DNA of 64,000 bases, taken from positions 7,733,501 to 7,797,500 of the forward strand of contig BSQZ01000010.1 in NCBI GenBank assembly GCA_033239005.1. Direction: 5' to 3'. A program made the position numbers and the translations under genes. The DNA comes from Lamellibrachia satsuma. Lineage: Eukaryota; Annelida; Polychaeta; Sabellida; Siboglinidae. Positions 1-14,259 of the stretch are shown in pieces. Within the stretch, counting starts at the first letter, position 1; each line of letters opens with the position of its first letter. The notes under the pieces are model-generated. The model was given only the letters and a program-made list of their open reading frames with translations. It did no database searches and was not told the origin of the DNA.

Positions 1-248
1 ATGTGATTGACAATGCATTCTGGGGTAAACAATGTTCCCGAATTCCGATGATACCCGTGTGCATTACTCAACCAGCAGATTACGAGTTTCCTTTTGGTCA
101 AAGACAGCTGTAGTTGAATCTCAAACAAACACATTAATGTGCACAGTTACTAAACCTTTAATAATCATAGCCTCTGGCATTCATTACCGGCTCGTCTCAC
201 GGGAGCCATCTATGTTACAAGCTTAATAACATAACTATCAAATTCCCC

Positions 249-279
249 ACCAGTGGCGCCACTCACCATTTCACCACTT
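249..279 (+). repeat. candidate left terminal inverted repeat of a Mutator-like element
   Basis: About 14 bases around the palindromic core tggcgcca, plus a second block reading caccact, reappear as the reverse complement at 5343-5373. The two sites bracket the transposase relic at 2.0-4.1 kb, so they may be the element's ends. I did not see a clear 8-9 bp target-site duplication outside them, which leaves the boundary unproven. Confidence 0.4.
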
Positions 280-469
280 ATATTTGATGTGCATATTCTG
301 CACATATTTATTTCATTTGGTAAACTCCCAATTGTTGTCAAGATATCTTTCAATATCGATTGTATATAACTGTGGGTTGTGTTTGCGTTGAAAATATGTA
401 TAGGAACGAAATAACGTTCGGTTTTGTTTGAAACTATGTTACGTACATTCTAGTGCACAGTTGAAATGA

Positions 470-600
470 CGTAACAAGGCGTAAGCAACAATGACGTTGC
501 CTAGCCAACCAATCCTTTATAGCACTCCAACAACAAACTCGGACGGGCAGAGTGACGTCACTGGTGTACGGTTGTCATGGAGATCCGGCCATCTTAGTGA
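470..600. promoter_or_regulatory. promoter-like stretch with CCAAT, TATA-like and CRE sites
   Basis: Within about 100 bases there are an inverted-repeat-like gttgcctagccaac, a ccaat box, a ctttatagc TATA-like string and a perfect CRE core (tgacgtca) at about 552. A second CRE core lies near the other end of the element, at about 5403. This could be the internal promoter of the Mutator-like element. No start site can be shown from sequence alone. Confidence 0.3.
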
Positions 601-759
601 CAAATATTTGAATACTTTGCACAGCAGACCGCGAGGGTGAAACGAAAATGCCGTTTTCGATGCAGGATGCAACCACTAACGCCTGCGATAAACATGCAAG
701 TTCTTCAGTTGGCCGACCAACGATGCGTGGTTGAGAAAATGCCTGCAAGACGCTATAGG

Positions 760-1172
760 GTTCAGCATACAGTTACATTTCCCATTGGTGGCCATGTTAA
801 CGTTTTGCATGATTATAAGAAAACTTGACCATAAAAAATTCTGAAATTTCTTACCTGCCGTTATCATAATTTCATTGACACGCTGATCGAGTTTAGTCAA
901 AATTAGACATTTCTAACTCTTTTAAAATGGCTGAACGTGTCATGCCCGTCAATGTTTACCAATTTCTGCATGAATTTGCACACGGGCATTGTGGTGAAAA
1001 AATTGCCAAAATCCTTCCGCCTATTGAAATCATCCAAAAATCCTCAGTTACACTGTCAACATGTTCTACCAGCAAACTTGCGAATGTGCCTGCTCAAATG
1101 CAGTTATGTCAGATGATATGATTTTGTAAAAATTACTGTTTGTAACACAAAAGGAAGTGTAACTGAGGCATG
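760..1172 (+). repeat. long direct repeat, left copy
   Basis: This block, starting at atacagttacatttcccatt and running to ggaagtgtaactgaggcatg, is repeated in the same orientation at 4848-5222 with small indels. Both copies lie inside the putative transposon. Short open frames on either strand inside it match no family I recognise. Confidence 0.85.
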
Positions 1173-2012
1173 ATAGACATCACAATGTTTGCGAACAAAA
1201 TGAAGTTAACATATTTTAGAGACAAATATGTATCATGCACTCAGCCAAAAAAATATTACATCTGTCCATATGTTTGGTTTTTAAACACATTTCAACAGTA
1301 CCACCCCACTGGGCAGTGCATACCCAGGATAGCCGCTTTAATGTGTAACGACCTGTAATCCACCTTAACTCTTGAAGGTACACACTTTCTCAGCTAGCAT
1401 TTACGAAATTTTAGAACCAAATTTCAGAAAGCCAAGCATATGTTCTGTAAGCACATTGTATTCAGCCAGCTTTTATGTTACACTGAAAATTATATTAATT
1501 TTTTACCATTTGCCCTATTACACAAATGTAAATATACACACGATTCACCTTAAAGTGTGAATTCCATCAAGACCAGACTACTCAACTAGTTCTATTGCAT
1601 AACATTATACAACCTAATTAGCAAACTGGCAGTAACAAAGGCACTTGCCTGATGGATCACCCCCAGTGAGTCAGTAGACCTTATCAGATAGCATGCTGCT
1701 CTGTCCAAGATTTTCCCAAGCCACAGGAGGGTGTACTCCTTCAGGAGATCTCCACAGTAGGCCCATGTGTCTAATAGGCTGAAGTAAACAAAAACTTATC
1801 AATAAGTCATTACACTCCAATGTCATTGGTTGAAATTGATATAAATGTCCAAACTGAGGCTTTACTAATGCAATTATCTCCCCTCCCCCCATCATACAGA
1901 TGTCCCGTCACTGTCATTTGGATTTTCTGACTGATTAGAGGCCTGTGATTTCAAATAACAGTTTGTCACGTTCAACTGTAATTTTGCCTGGATTACTGTG
2001 CATTGTTACAAG

Positions 2013-4130
2013 ATGGAAGAAACAGTAAATAAGAATAGTGAGCGTGGGAGTGAGAGCAAGTGTAAGCCACCAGCTGGTGGGATTAAGAATGTGCGAGGTT
2101 TCAAACGTGGCCACCCGTACCTGGAATCACGAAATGTTGCAACATCAGAAACACGTGAGAAAAAAACAGCGGCGTGTGGTTGCGAAGACTGAATATGGAT
2201 GAATATTCAAGAGTGGTGCACGTAACGCCTGGTGGACTGCTAACAGTGCCCGATGCTGATAGCATATATGGAAATAGCAAGATTCTACGACCACGGCTAG
2301 ATCAATGCCCTGATTTAGCAGACAGTTACCTTCAAGCAGAAGAGACTGGTGGAGTATCTGAGATGCGTCTGCTAAGCATGCAGAAAAATGTGGCAATGTG
2401 GAATGAGTGTTTCACAGAGCATGCAAAAAAACAAGACACGCACCTCTTCACACTTTGAAGTACATGACGAAAAACAAGTCGGTTTATGCTGGGAAATGTC
2501 ACTACGTTATCTCCACTGTGAATATAAGTCAGGCATGTACAAATTGTACGATGAGGTAGACGCTGGCAGTTGTGGTAAAAAACCAGCCACATCGAACGTG
2601 GCACTCCACAATCCCTCCGGATTCGACTATAGGAATCATAAAGATGAGAAACATTCTGGCTGCAACGAACACACCCCCTCCAAGCCGATGTGGACTGAGA
2701 GAAATGCAGACAGGGTTGCCGCTATCACTGCCCAGGCAACAATGGATGATTTGAAGCAGAAAAGAGAGCAAACAAAATAAATTAACATCCTGCGTGGTCT
2801 GCCAGAGAATGCCCGGATCAACATATGCATGGCCGTGAGGTACAACTCAACAACAGTTAAGAACAGTTATGGAGTCGGTCAGGCTACATCTCAAGCAATC
2901 GGAGCTGTCATAGAGTGGCAGACAGATCAACACCAGATTGTCGGTTTTCATCTAGATAATAAGCTCTGTAAAGTAGGATCCATGCTTCGCAGTCAAGGTC
3001 ACAATATCATATGCCCTGGTCATGAGCGATGCTCGGCAACTCTACGAAGAGTGGATCCAATCTCGGAGTACGACATTGGCAAACAGATAGGCCACAGTTT
3101 CGCAAAAGACAATGTCGCAATCAGATATGTGGCTACTGATGTGGATGCATCAGCTTCTCGTGGGGTACAGGATGCTATGCCGGCAGTCCCCACAGAAAGA
3201 CAGGCTGACACAGCACATCTTGGTCAGACACAATTTAGACATATCATGAAAGCTTCATTCTCCCCCCGAATGTTTCCAGGAGAAACAGCCATCATCAGAG
3301 CAGAAAACAAAAGAATGTTTGCTGAAGATATGAAAACCAGATGCCAGAAGATGCCACGGATCATTCAAATTACCATAGACTGCTATGCAGGTTCTTGCAA
3401 AAACTGTCGTCGACATGCAGTGGTATGCCGAGGCGGACTGCAAAACAATTGGTGTCATAAATCACAGCACTTGAAGGCAAGTGGTGTGACACGGTTAAGC
3501 ATGACAGATGCCGATAGGTTAACACTTCAATGGTTAATAGAAATACGTCTCGGAAATGCAGCACTTCAGATGACACGACATAGATTAACCACGGACAAGT
3601 ATGAATCGATCAACAGATCATTCTCTGGATCCATTCCAAAGAATGTGAACTTCAGCAGAAATGCACAGGGACGAGCGTGTTCCGTCATTGATCGCTTCAA
3701 TTATGGAGCTGGAAACTCAATGCTACGAAAACTGGAAAATGTACAGTGTCCTATAACAGGGTGGCAGGGTTGCTCGGGCAGTGAAGGACATTCAACATGA
3801 TGTGGTCTACCAACGGGCATATTCGAGACGGCCCTCGGTGCGGCTACACAGACGACGTACAAAGCTAAACAGAATGAGAGACTATTTTAAAGCAAAAAGG
3901 AACCGCCGTCAAGTAGACATATACAGAAAGGGTTGGCTCACCCCAAACTTGCAACTCGAGCAACTGTGGCTAGGGCATCTACCTCGACACCAGCAGTGAC
4001 AACCACAACCACTAGGCCAGTGATAACACGAAGGTGGCGACAGCGAAAGTCACTTGCAGATCGCACTGATCACCCATACTCGTTAAGGTCACGGAAATCT
4101 GCTGACCACAATTATGCCAGCAGAGGGTAG
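2013..4130 (+). pseudogene. Mutator-like (MULE) transposase, broken
   Basis: A decayed DDE transposase of the Mutator-like type that is common in invertebrate genomes. Reading in order: an N-terminal part at 2013-2190, a stretch at 2195-2458 with MDEYSRVVHVTPGG, then 2460-2780, then a long open piece at 2829-3800, then C-terminal pieces at 3781-3960 and 3960-4130. Family-like signatures are VRYNS (about 2838), CPGH, the TDVDAS stretch (about 3135), KYESINRSFS (about 3598) and a basic tail ending HPYSLRSRK. Damage includes a frame change near 2170, another near 2400, a switch in and out of frame at 2640-2690 (the piece ATNTPPPSRCG is in another frame), an in-frame TAA at 2778, and frame changes near 3785 and 3960. 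The residue before VRYN, which I recall as Asp in relatives, is Ala here. It cannot encode a working enzyme. Confidence 0.8.
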
Positions 4131-4847
4131 ACATACAAGAACAGTGCATGCACACACGACATTCTAATACTGTATCATTCTGCATTTCATGGAGCGTCTA
4201 CTACCTGCTTACTGGCAACCCTGCGATCACAATCAGACAGACTTAGACCACCACAAATGGCGCCACCTGCTGAAATTCATATGAACAAATTGAGACCAAC
4301 ACACACGATGCACCATCAGCTATGAAGGCTAACTGACGTTAACGCACATCAATGATTGAGATGATGATTTGAGACGGTTCATTCTACATAACTCACGAAA
4401 AAATGTAAGTTCTTACCATTTTTTATATTTCAATTCTAATAGGCATTGGGGGTATTCCCCATGACCAAAGCAGAAGTTTTGAGCCATACAATATTGCCTA
4501 TTGTTATTTACAGAGTGTGGCTCCATAGATATATGGCTTACTTTTACACACAGACTTTTATGGCATAGATGACTAGCATCTAAGCCTGGGTCAACATGTG
4601 TGATTCTGTGTTAAAGCATGTAACTGAGCCTATGCACTGTCACTGCACGACTGCAGCCACATCTGAATCGGCAATTAATAACTCCGTATTTAAAAAAATC
4701 CTTTTGTGCAGCCTGTCCATAGCATACACTCGTTGTTTGGTGACAGAACACGTTTTCATGCAATTTAGCACTATAGTTTTGGTAAAACCTCTCCTCCTTG
4801 ACTGTTCAATGGCTACCGCATTTCCGTTGTCAGGGTACTTATTTGGG

Positions 4848-5222
4848 TTCATACAGTTACATTTCCCATTGGTGGCCATGTTAACGTTTTGCATGATTAT
4901 AAGAAAACTTGACCTTAAAAATTCTGAAATTTCTTACCTGCCGTTATCATCATTTCATTGACATGCTGATGTTTACCAATTTCTGCATGAATTACTACGC
5001 ACACGTGCATTGTGGAGGAAAAATTGCCAAAAACCTACCGCCTAGTGAAATCATCTAAAAATCCTCAGTTACACTGTCAACAGGTTCTACCAGCAAACTT
5101 GCGAATGTGCCTGCTCAAATGCAGTTATGTCAGATGATATGATTTTTTTTTCAATTACATATACCTAAAAGTACTGTGCCCTACATTCCTGTAACATACC
5201 AGGAAGTGTAACTGAGGCATGA
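4848..5222 (+). repeat. long direct repeat, right copy
   Basis: Same orientation and largely the same sequence as 760-1172. The flanking bases 4640-4847 differ from those of the left copy, so only this internal block is duplicated. It lies between the transposase relic and the right candidate terminal repeat. Confidence 0.85.
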
Positions 5223-5342
5223 TCCCTATAATCATTCTGACGGTTAGTTTCAACGTCTTCGGGCGTGTTGTTTGAACCCCCCCCCCAAGCGCCGTTGCTA
5301 CCACGTGACACGTAATCACTGCCCGTTTAAAATCACGTTGTG

Positions 5343-5373
5343 GTAGTGGTGATGTGCCGAGTGGCGCCACTGT
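5343..5373 (-). repeat. candidate right terminal inverted repeat
   Basis: The reverse complement begins gacagtggcgccactc and then carries caccacta, matching 249-279. Together they would delimit a Mutator-like element of about 5.1 kb. Confidence 0.4.
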
Positions 5374-5485
5374 CGGGTAGTTTGCAAAACTCTATTGGAA
5401 AGTGACGTCATCCAGCGGCAATGGAGTGTTACACAGACGACATCGAGCCATTATAATTTACTATTCTATTGCTCAACATGCAACC

Positions 5486-6018
5486 CACCCTTGTCCGTCT
5501 AGGAGACCCACCCTTGTCCGTCTAGAGGACCCACCCTTGTCCGTCTAGAGGACCCACCCTTGTCCGTCTAGAGGACACACCCTTGTCCGTCTAGAGGACC
5601 CACCCATGTCCGTCTAGAGGACCCACCCTTGTCCGTCTAGAGGACCCACCCTTGTCCGTCTAGAGGACCCACTCTTGTCCGTCTAGAGGACACACCCTTT
5701 TCCGTCTAGAGGACCCACCCTTGTCCGTCTAGACGACACACCCTTGACCGTCTAGAGAACCACCCTTGTCCGTCTAGAGGACACACCCTTGTCCGTCTAG
5801 AGGACCCACCCTTGTCCGTCTAGAGGACCCACCCTTGTCCTTCTAGAGGACACACCCTTGTCCGTCTAGAGGACCCACCCTTGTCCATCTAGAGGACCCA
5901 CCCTTGTCCGTCTAGAGGACACACCCTTGTCCGTCTAGAGGACACACCCTTGTCCGTCTAGAGGACACACCCTTGTCCGTCTAGAGGACCCACCCTTGTC
6001 CGTCTAGAGGACCCACCG
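5486..6018. repeat. 23-bp minisatellite, about 23 copies
   Basis: A head-to-tail array of a 23-base unit containing cccttgtccgtctagagga with an XbaI site (tctaga) in nearly every copy. Copies alternate between gacccac and gacacac junctions, and a few carry single substitutions. There are no unique spacers, so it is not a CRISPR array. Confidence 0.95.
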
Positions 6019-7823
6019 GACCACCGGACAAAGTTTTGTTCTCCTACAACTTCTGATCTTTGTTCATTTAATGCGCACACGTAGTTGAGGTTTGAGTTGG
6101 CATGTTTTCTCACATCTGAGATGATTATTGGCTCGATTGGTAGGGGAGTTGATAAAGAGAGCGTTTCACAGGCGTTATGAAATGCACATTGTAATAATCG
6201 TGGGTTTCAGAAAGATGCATTAACTCAACAAGAGTGACATAGGATGCATGTACCCGTCGGCACATAAAACTACGAAACATATCATATTTAGGAAATTTTA
6301 CAATTACAATATATTTTGTGCCGATGGTTTTTGACAGATGTTTAGCCAATGTTTATTCTGTTCGTTGTACATCACCAAATCCCAGTGGAATGGGACCAAC
6401 TCACATCTATCCATGCGCCTTGTATATCAAATATCATAACATAGTAACTATAACAGTAGCACCACTAAACATGATCGAAACTGAACTTTCTGAAAGTGCT
6501 CTATACATGTATTAGCTAATGACTGCAAGTGGTCAAAATCTCATTAAGCCCTGTTGGACATTCTTCTCTAAGGTCCAAAAAATATTCTTTTCCCATCTTC
6601 CAACACATTCCCAAGCTGCTCCATCACAGCCATTTCCACCTGCAGATCAAAATCTTTCTCGAATGTTATCTGGCCAACTTGCCCAAGGACCCGCCTCATG
6701 CAAAGAAATGTGCTCTCTCGTTTAAGCTGTCAATTGTTTTAGTAGGCAACCTTTCACATGGTTTGTCAAACAAATGCATAGAATGCAATGAATGTTGCAA
6801 TGTGTACAGATGAGTAACATGATAGTGGTTCATACAACGAAGAAAAGGCAAACGACGACCAAAATGGGAGAGCCTAATTAAATACAGATGACTTAAGAAA
6901 GAAATAAAATCTTATTAATGAACTGACATCTAGTAGTAAATATATGATGTTGATCATGTTAGTATGAGTGATAACAATGAAAACATAAAATACAAAGCTG
7001 TTAGGTCCTGTAGGTGCAAAATCTGACGGAAAAATACAATCAAGATTTATATTACATACAGCTCAACTCAACAAACCAACGTTAACATTTTGTGAACATC
7101 ATACAGGTCTGCGAAGTTAATAAACACGTTCGCACGAATTACTCGGTGTTGCGCGGGAGAAAAGGCAGCCATTGCAAAAGCATACCACTCCTGTCACTAC
7201 CCAGCCAAGTTCTGGCAATGAAACAAGCTTTAGTTGTAAGCGAGTAAATAAGAATCAAATTAAATATAAATAAAAAAATGCAAGATGTTGCTTTACAAAA
7301 TTGGAATCAAGAAGTGATCAATAATAAAGTGTGCACTAAATACAGACTGTTTAAACATAATTTATACTGGCGTGTTTCTTGATGAAATTAACTGTGGCAC
7401 ACGAAATGTATACAAATCTACGTGTGGGAACCATTTGCTGACATTGTTTGACATGTCATACGGTAAGATCATGTACTCGTTGTGATAAGTATCCAACATA
7501 TTAAATCGTCACATGATGGCGTATCCTGCAGCGTCAAATGTTTGACAGCAATACTTACATCGACATAACAGGGTAAGACCAACTGTATTTTAAGTTAAAC
7601 AATTATTGGATGTTAAACATTTGTCCAACATTGCCAAATTCGCAAAACTATAATATCGTTAGTAGTTTATTTATATCAAGTAATGTTGTATGTTTTTGCA
7701 ATTATCATACCTTTTCTTTATATTATTGTTTGTCATATTTTCACGCTGAAAGCTGAAAGTCTGTATGGTAATTTCTAATAACTCGAAAAGGTCGTTTGGA
7801 AAAGACAAATAACGTGTTATTTG
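6019..7823. other. stretch without recognisable gene
   Basis: AT-rich sequence. Short open frames (for example 6125-6349 minus and 6529-6813 plus) have no family likeness or splice context. I see no gene here. The last part may be the 3' untranslated and downstream region of the minus-strand TMEM272-like gene that ends at 7824. Confidence 0.6.
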
Positions 7824-10326
<2,503 letters not shown>

Positions 10327-10499
10327 CTGGAATGAAGGTAAACGTACATATATGAAACATACATGAAAACATGAACGTATACGACTTATCTCTTGTATAC
10401 GTATTACTCATAAATAGCCTATGTCTACTTTGTTAGCACGGTGTTAATAAACATCCCTGTTTGACGGAGTATTAGTATTAGTTCGTAGGTCCCTCCGCA

Positions 10500-10985
10500 A
10501 TTCGATTGTTTTGCTAGTCTCATGTAAAATCTATTTTGCGAAAAATCAAACCTACCTTGCATCCACTGCAACATGCTAACTCGTTTGTGCAACTGTTGTA
10601 TGTCGTTTTTGTGAAATAATCAAACAAACTATTAAATTAGTAATTGCTTGGTCAAGCATTAACTGTAGTCAAAATCGAAATGCTAAAAAATTACGATTTT
10701 TTTCCTTGGTGAAAATTCGTAACTTTGTGATCGGCGAGAGGATGGGGGTCACGTCCATGATCAGCATTGACCCACACAGTGTCTACCATTTTGGATATCC
10801 ACTATTTTGATCCTTACCAGATCTAACGACTAAAGTCAATTCTCTCGATGATTTGAAATCAATCGGCATTTGTTTTATTAAACAGACTGCGCACATTACT
10901 TAAAGTAGTCACACACTACACATCTGGACATAAGCGAACCGGATTCGCAATAGGCTGAACCATTTGAGGAAGCAGCTTTAATGTT
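10500..10985. repeat. dispersed repeat A, copy 1
   Basis: It shares long stretches with copy 3 at 38450-38945: ctagtctcatgtaaaatc, the cctacc..catccactgcaacatgcta block, the passage around gaggatgggggtcacg, and a closing block with cggattcgcaataggctgaa. It is non-coding as far as I can see. It probably represents an unclassified transposable element or MITE. Confidence 0.8.
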
Positions 10986-11335
10986 TGATCAAATACTAAG
11001 TGAAGTGAAAATGGAAACGCTGAAAACTCACGAATTTCACCCTTGGTGTAATTTCGTAACGTTGTCTTGTGATCGACGAGAGGATGGAAGCCACGCCCAT
11101 GATCGACATTAACTCGCACAATGTTTACATTTTGGATATCCACTATTTTGAGCCTTATCAGATTTAACAACTAAAGTAAATTGTTTCGATGATTTGAATA
11201 AAAATTGGGATTTTTATTATACTGACTGTGGATGTTACATAAACTATTCACATACTGCATATTTGGACATCAACGGACCGGATTATGCATAGGCTAAATC
11301 AGTTGAGGATGGAGTTTTAGCGAAGAAAACAGCAA
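10986..11335. repeat. dispersed repeat A, copy 2 (tandem, 5'-shortened)
   Basis: It follows copy 1 directly and repeats its second half: aatttcgtaacgttgtcttg, gaggatggaagccacgccca, ttttggatatccactatttt and a closing cggattatgcataggctaaa. The two copies form an imperfect tandem pair. Confidence 0.8.
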
Positions 11336-11584
11336 CGGCATCAACACATCTCATTGTGGCAGGTAAGATGCGATGGTTGTAGCGGTCTTCCATTCAAAAT
11401 AACAAGATGGATTCTTTTCTTAGATGAATGTAAACGAGGCATGATATCACAAACCATATGTTTGTGTTGTCTTTGGTTGCATTTGGCAGGTTGTCGCTCA
11501 TTGCATTATTGCTAGGAAACAATCCGTGCCTGGGATTGTAATCGCCGAAGACGGGTGGTAGGCCAAGAGAAGTCTATCGCGTTT

Positions 11585-11830
11585 CTATTCTAGTACATGA
11601 TCAGCGCCACATAGCATGCGTTTATGCCTGCTTTTACACAAATGCTTACCTGTACAAGCAAGATAATCAGAGATAACTGTCGACAATAACATCTTGCTAC
11701 AGTTTCTGTATGTTTCTTGCTGGGCAAGCGATGGCCTCCCCACTGAATGGTAGGAAGGTGGGGGTTCTGGCAATTCAAACACATTGTCGATAATCACAAC
11801 GAAGCCAAACTGAAACTGGAATACGCTATT
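11585..11830 (-). other. candidate N-terminal exon of the TMEM272-like gene
   Basis: The minus-strand frame contains FELPEPPPSYHSVG followed by a charged stretch. A proline-rich PPSY motif near the N-terminus is typical of TMEM272-like proteins as I know them, and the exon lies upstream of the three firm exons on the same strand. I cannot fix its start, its donor, or its link to the exon at 10326, and later residues do not clearly match the family. Confidence 0.35.
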
Positions 11831-11865
11831 GCGAACAAACAGTATATTGAACAAGCTAGTACTTC

Positions 11866-11878
11866 TAATTGTGTGTGT

Positions 11879-11937
<59 letters not shown>

Positions 11938-12012
11938 TGTGTTTGCGTGCGTGCGTGCGTCCGACCGTCCGTCACACACACACGCGTGCACACGCACACG
12001 CACGCACGCACT
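11866..12012. repeat. (TG)n microsatellite with GCGT and CACG tails
   Basis: About 65 bases of GT repeats, then a GCGT/CCGT run, then CACACG repeats. It marks the 3' edge of the minus-strand LINE remnant. Confidence 0.95.
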
Positions 12013-12019
12013 TTAACAA

Positions 12020-12823
12020 GATTTAACAAGATTGCCACCCCAAACAACAAGTTCCAGATGGCAAGTGGACAAGGAAGCCATTGGCTTATCAAGAGTCCAA
12101 CAATTTTCTCATTTATCAAATATCTGTCAATTCTATTTTTAAACATATTCACACTACTAGCATTAACACAATCATTTGGCAGTTTGTTCAATTTCTCATG
12201 TCCAACCTACACTGCTCCATAACTAATGCTGATTTGTGTCCTCTGGTTCTACTGCCTTCTTTAAGTTTGAAGAACATATTCCTGTCAACATCCTCATAAC
12301 CGTTCACTATTTTAAACACTTCTATTTGGTCTCCTCTTAGTCTCCTGGTCTCTATTGTTGTCAAACCACATTGTAATAAGCGACTTTCGTAACTAAGGTC
12401 TCTCAATTCTGGAATCATTTTGGTTGCTCTTCATAGTATTCTTTCTAGCTTGTCTATGTCCTTTTTACTATATGGCCTCCATGCTTGAATACAATATTCC
12501 AAATGTGGTCTAACTATTGCTTTGTACAGGGGTACAATTAGATGTTTCTCCTTATACTTAGCCCTAGAATTTTATTTCCTTTAGAAGCAGCAATCCCACA
12601 TTGCTCTGAAACTTTCATGTCAGCACTAAATGTTATTCCTAAGTCCTTTTCTTGTGCGGTTCTACCTAGTACAGCATCCCCATTTTATGTTCTTCGTCCA
12701 TGTTTCCATGTCCTATGTGTATACATTTACACGTCCCAAAATTTAACGAATTTATCTAGATCATCCTGTAAACTTTGTTTATCTGTATCATTAGTAACCT
12801 GTCTGAATACTTTTGTGTCATCT

Positions 12824-12830
<7 letters not shown>
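12020..12830 (-). mobile_element. non-LTR retrotransposon (jockey/CR1-type) RT C-terminal remnant
   Basis: On the minus strand the reading begins with the RT catalytic motif region ADDTKVF at about 12826 and continues through DLGITFSADMKVS, MIPELRDLSYESRL, ETRRLRGDQIEVFKIV, NMFFKLKEGSRTRGH and finally NKLPNDCVNASSVNMFKN. These are hallmarks of the C-terminal part of jockey/CR1-like reverse transcriptase proteins. Stops and frame changes split it. A (GCAC)n microsatellite at 12826-12866 sits directly against the catalytic motif and cuts the element off on its 5' side. Confidence 0.85.
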
Positions 12831-12867
<37 letters not shown>

Positions 12868-12885
12868 ACACACACACATGTATAT
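12824..12885. repeat. (GCAC)n and (CA)n microsatellite
   Basis: Ten or so GCAC units followed by short CA repeats. Confidence 0.95.
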
Positions 12886-13177
12886 ATTGGTTCATTCACA
12901 GGGTGTTCGTGGTTTCCCCGAGAAATATTTTCAACATTTGCACATATATACATGGTACATACTAATGTTAACTGTGAATGATGGCGGTTGTCCCTCAGGA
13001 GAATCCACTGTAGCATCATCACTCTTTGGGTTCTGCCAAACAACACATGCAGTCAATTGGATCAGTTCGGTGTCAAACTGCCAAAGTGTTTATTACCGTG
13101 ACGCATCTTTCTTTGAAACAATGTCCTGTAGGGATGATAATATCAATATGCTTTCATATCCACGTTTTGTTTTACAG

Positions 13178-13225
13178 GCGGGAAAGTGGGACCAAAAGAA
13201 AATGTGGTATTTTCCGCCCGAAAGC
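13178..13225 (+). other. candidate 48-bp internal exon
   Basis: A T-rich tract ending ttttgttttacag is followed by 48 bases and then gtaagtat, which is a near-perfect donor. All three frames are open. One reads GPKENVVFSARK, reminiscent of the start of C1q-type domains, and another reads AGKWDQKKMWYFPPES. No partner exon was found nearby, so this may be chance or a relic. Confidence 0.3.
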
Positions 13226-13328
13226 GTAAGTATTGTATGCATAGTGTGATCGTGTGTAGGGTCTAATCACGCGCCTTGTAGTCAAATGTTGGTTGTGTAG
13301 ACATGTGTCGAGTTCGAGTTAGATACTA

Positions 13329-13410
13329 AAGCCCGCCATGCACATGCCGATTCTTCTGTTGCCAACATATTGGCAACTACGTTTTCAGTTGGCAACTCAA
13401 ATGTATTCGT
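13329..13410 (+). repeat. direct repeat flanking the LINE tail, copy 1
   Basis: The block taaagcccgccatgcacatg ... ggcaactacgttttcagtt recurs in diverged form at 13848-13918. The LINE 3' end lies between the two copies. Confidence 0.6.
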
Positions 13411-13499
13411 GTGTATGTTCCCCACCAACATCTGGCAACATTTTTGTGGACATATAGCATCTGAACAATGGCCGATGGGTAGTTGTCAAACATTTGTCT

Positions 13500-13803
13500 A
13501 TGTCTGCCGAGGTCTGCCACCTAGACGTCTGCCACCTAGATCTCTGCGCTCGAGTGAACTTAATCTGCTTTGTGTCCCGCGAGCTAAACGGATCTGGGGA
13601 GACCGATCCTTCGGCATCGCAGCCCCGACATTATGGAACCTGTTGCCACAACATCTGACATTAACAGGGCTTTCAGAAGATGTTTTTAAAGCACAGTTAA
13701 AGACACATTTTTAAAATAAAATATTTTGAACACTTTGTACGGCACCATGAACAACGTCTGTTGGAGTCGCGTCTTGTAAATATCTATCGATCGATCGATC
13801 GAT
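13500..13803 (+). mobile_element. non-LTR retrotransposon 3' end
   Basis: The frame ending at 13714 reads LRSSELNLLCVPRAK, then IWGDRSFGIAAPTLWNLLP, then FKAQLKTHF and a stop. This is the standard C-terminus of many LINE reverse transcriptases. It is followed by a 3' region with ggcaccatgaacaacgtctg and a terminal (ATCG)n tail at 13786-13803, as expected for a LINE 3' end. The element is strongly 5'-truncated. Confidence 0.8.
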
Positions 13804-13847
13804 ATGTGTATGGCGGCCTTTACAATAACACCGACCAACGTAAAGCC

Positions 13848-13918
13848 CGCTATACACATACCAATTCTTCAGTTCCAAGGTGTTGGCGACTACATTTTCA
13901 GTTCAGATGGGAAACATG
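13848..13918 (+). repeat. direct repeat flanking the LINE tail, copy 2
   Basis: The diverged copy of 13329-13410, beginning taaagcccgctatacacata. Confidence 0.55.
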
Positions 13919-14259
13919 ATCATCTGAACATCAGCTGAACGAATACGTTTATTCATGTGCGACCATTGTCTGAGATTATTAAATAGATTATTAGGAACAC
14001 TCAACCAACCCTACTGAACTCCATTGACAATCCCCATACACACAAGAGGACACTTGCGAAACAGTTTCTACTTAGATGTTAGCCACCCCCGCTGCCTGAG
14101 CCTGGTGTCTTCTCGGGGGTCCGCTTCACTCTCTCAGATGGAAGAGTGCCTTTCATGAACTGATCACGAGAGCAGAGTATTTTTGCCAAATGAAAGGATA
14201 CACCACCCCAAACGATAGTTAGCTGGCGCCTCGAAGGACACATTTATAAGTTACTTTCT

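Noticed and set aside
5486..6018. Possible CRISPR-like array
   Set aside because: Units are head to tail with no unique spacers, and the context is eukaryotic. It is a minisatellite.
12542..13249. 235-codon plus-strand frame
   Set aside because: It is the shadow of a minus-strand LINE remnant and runs through (GCAC)n.
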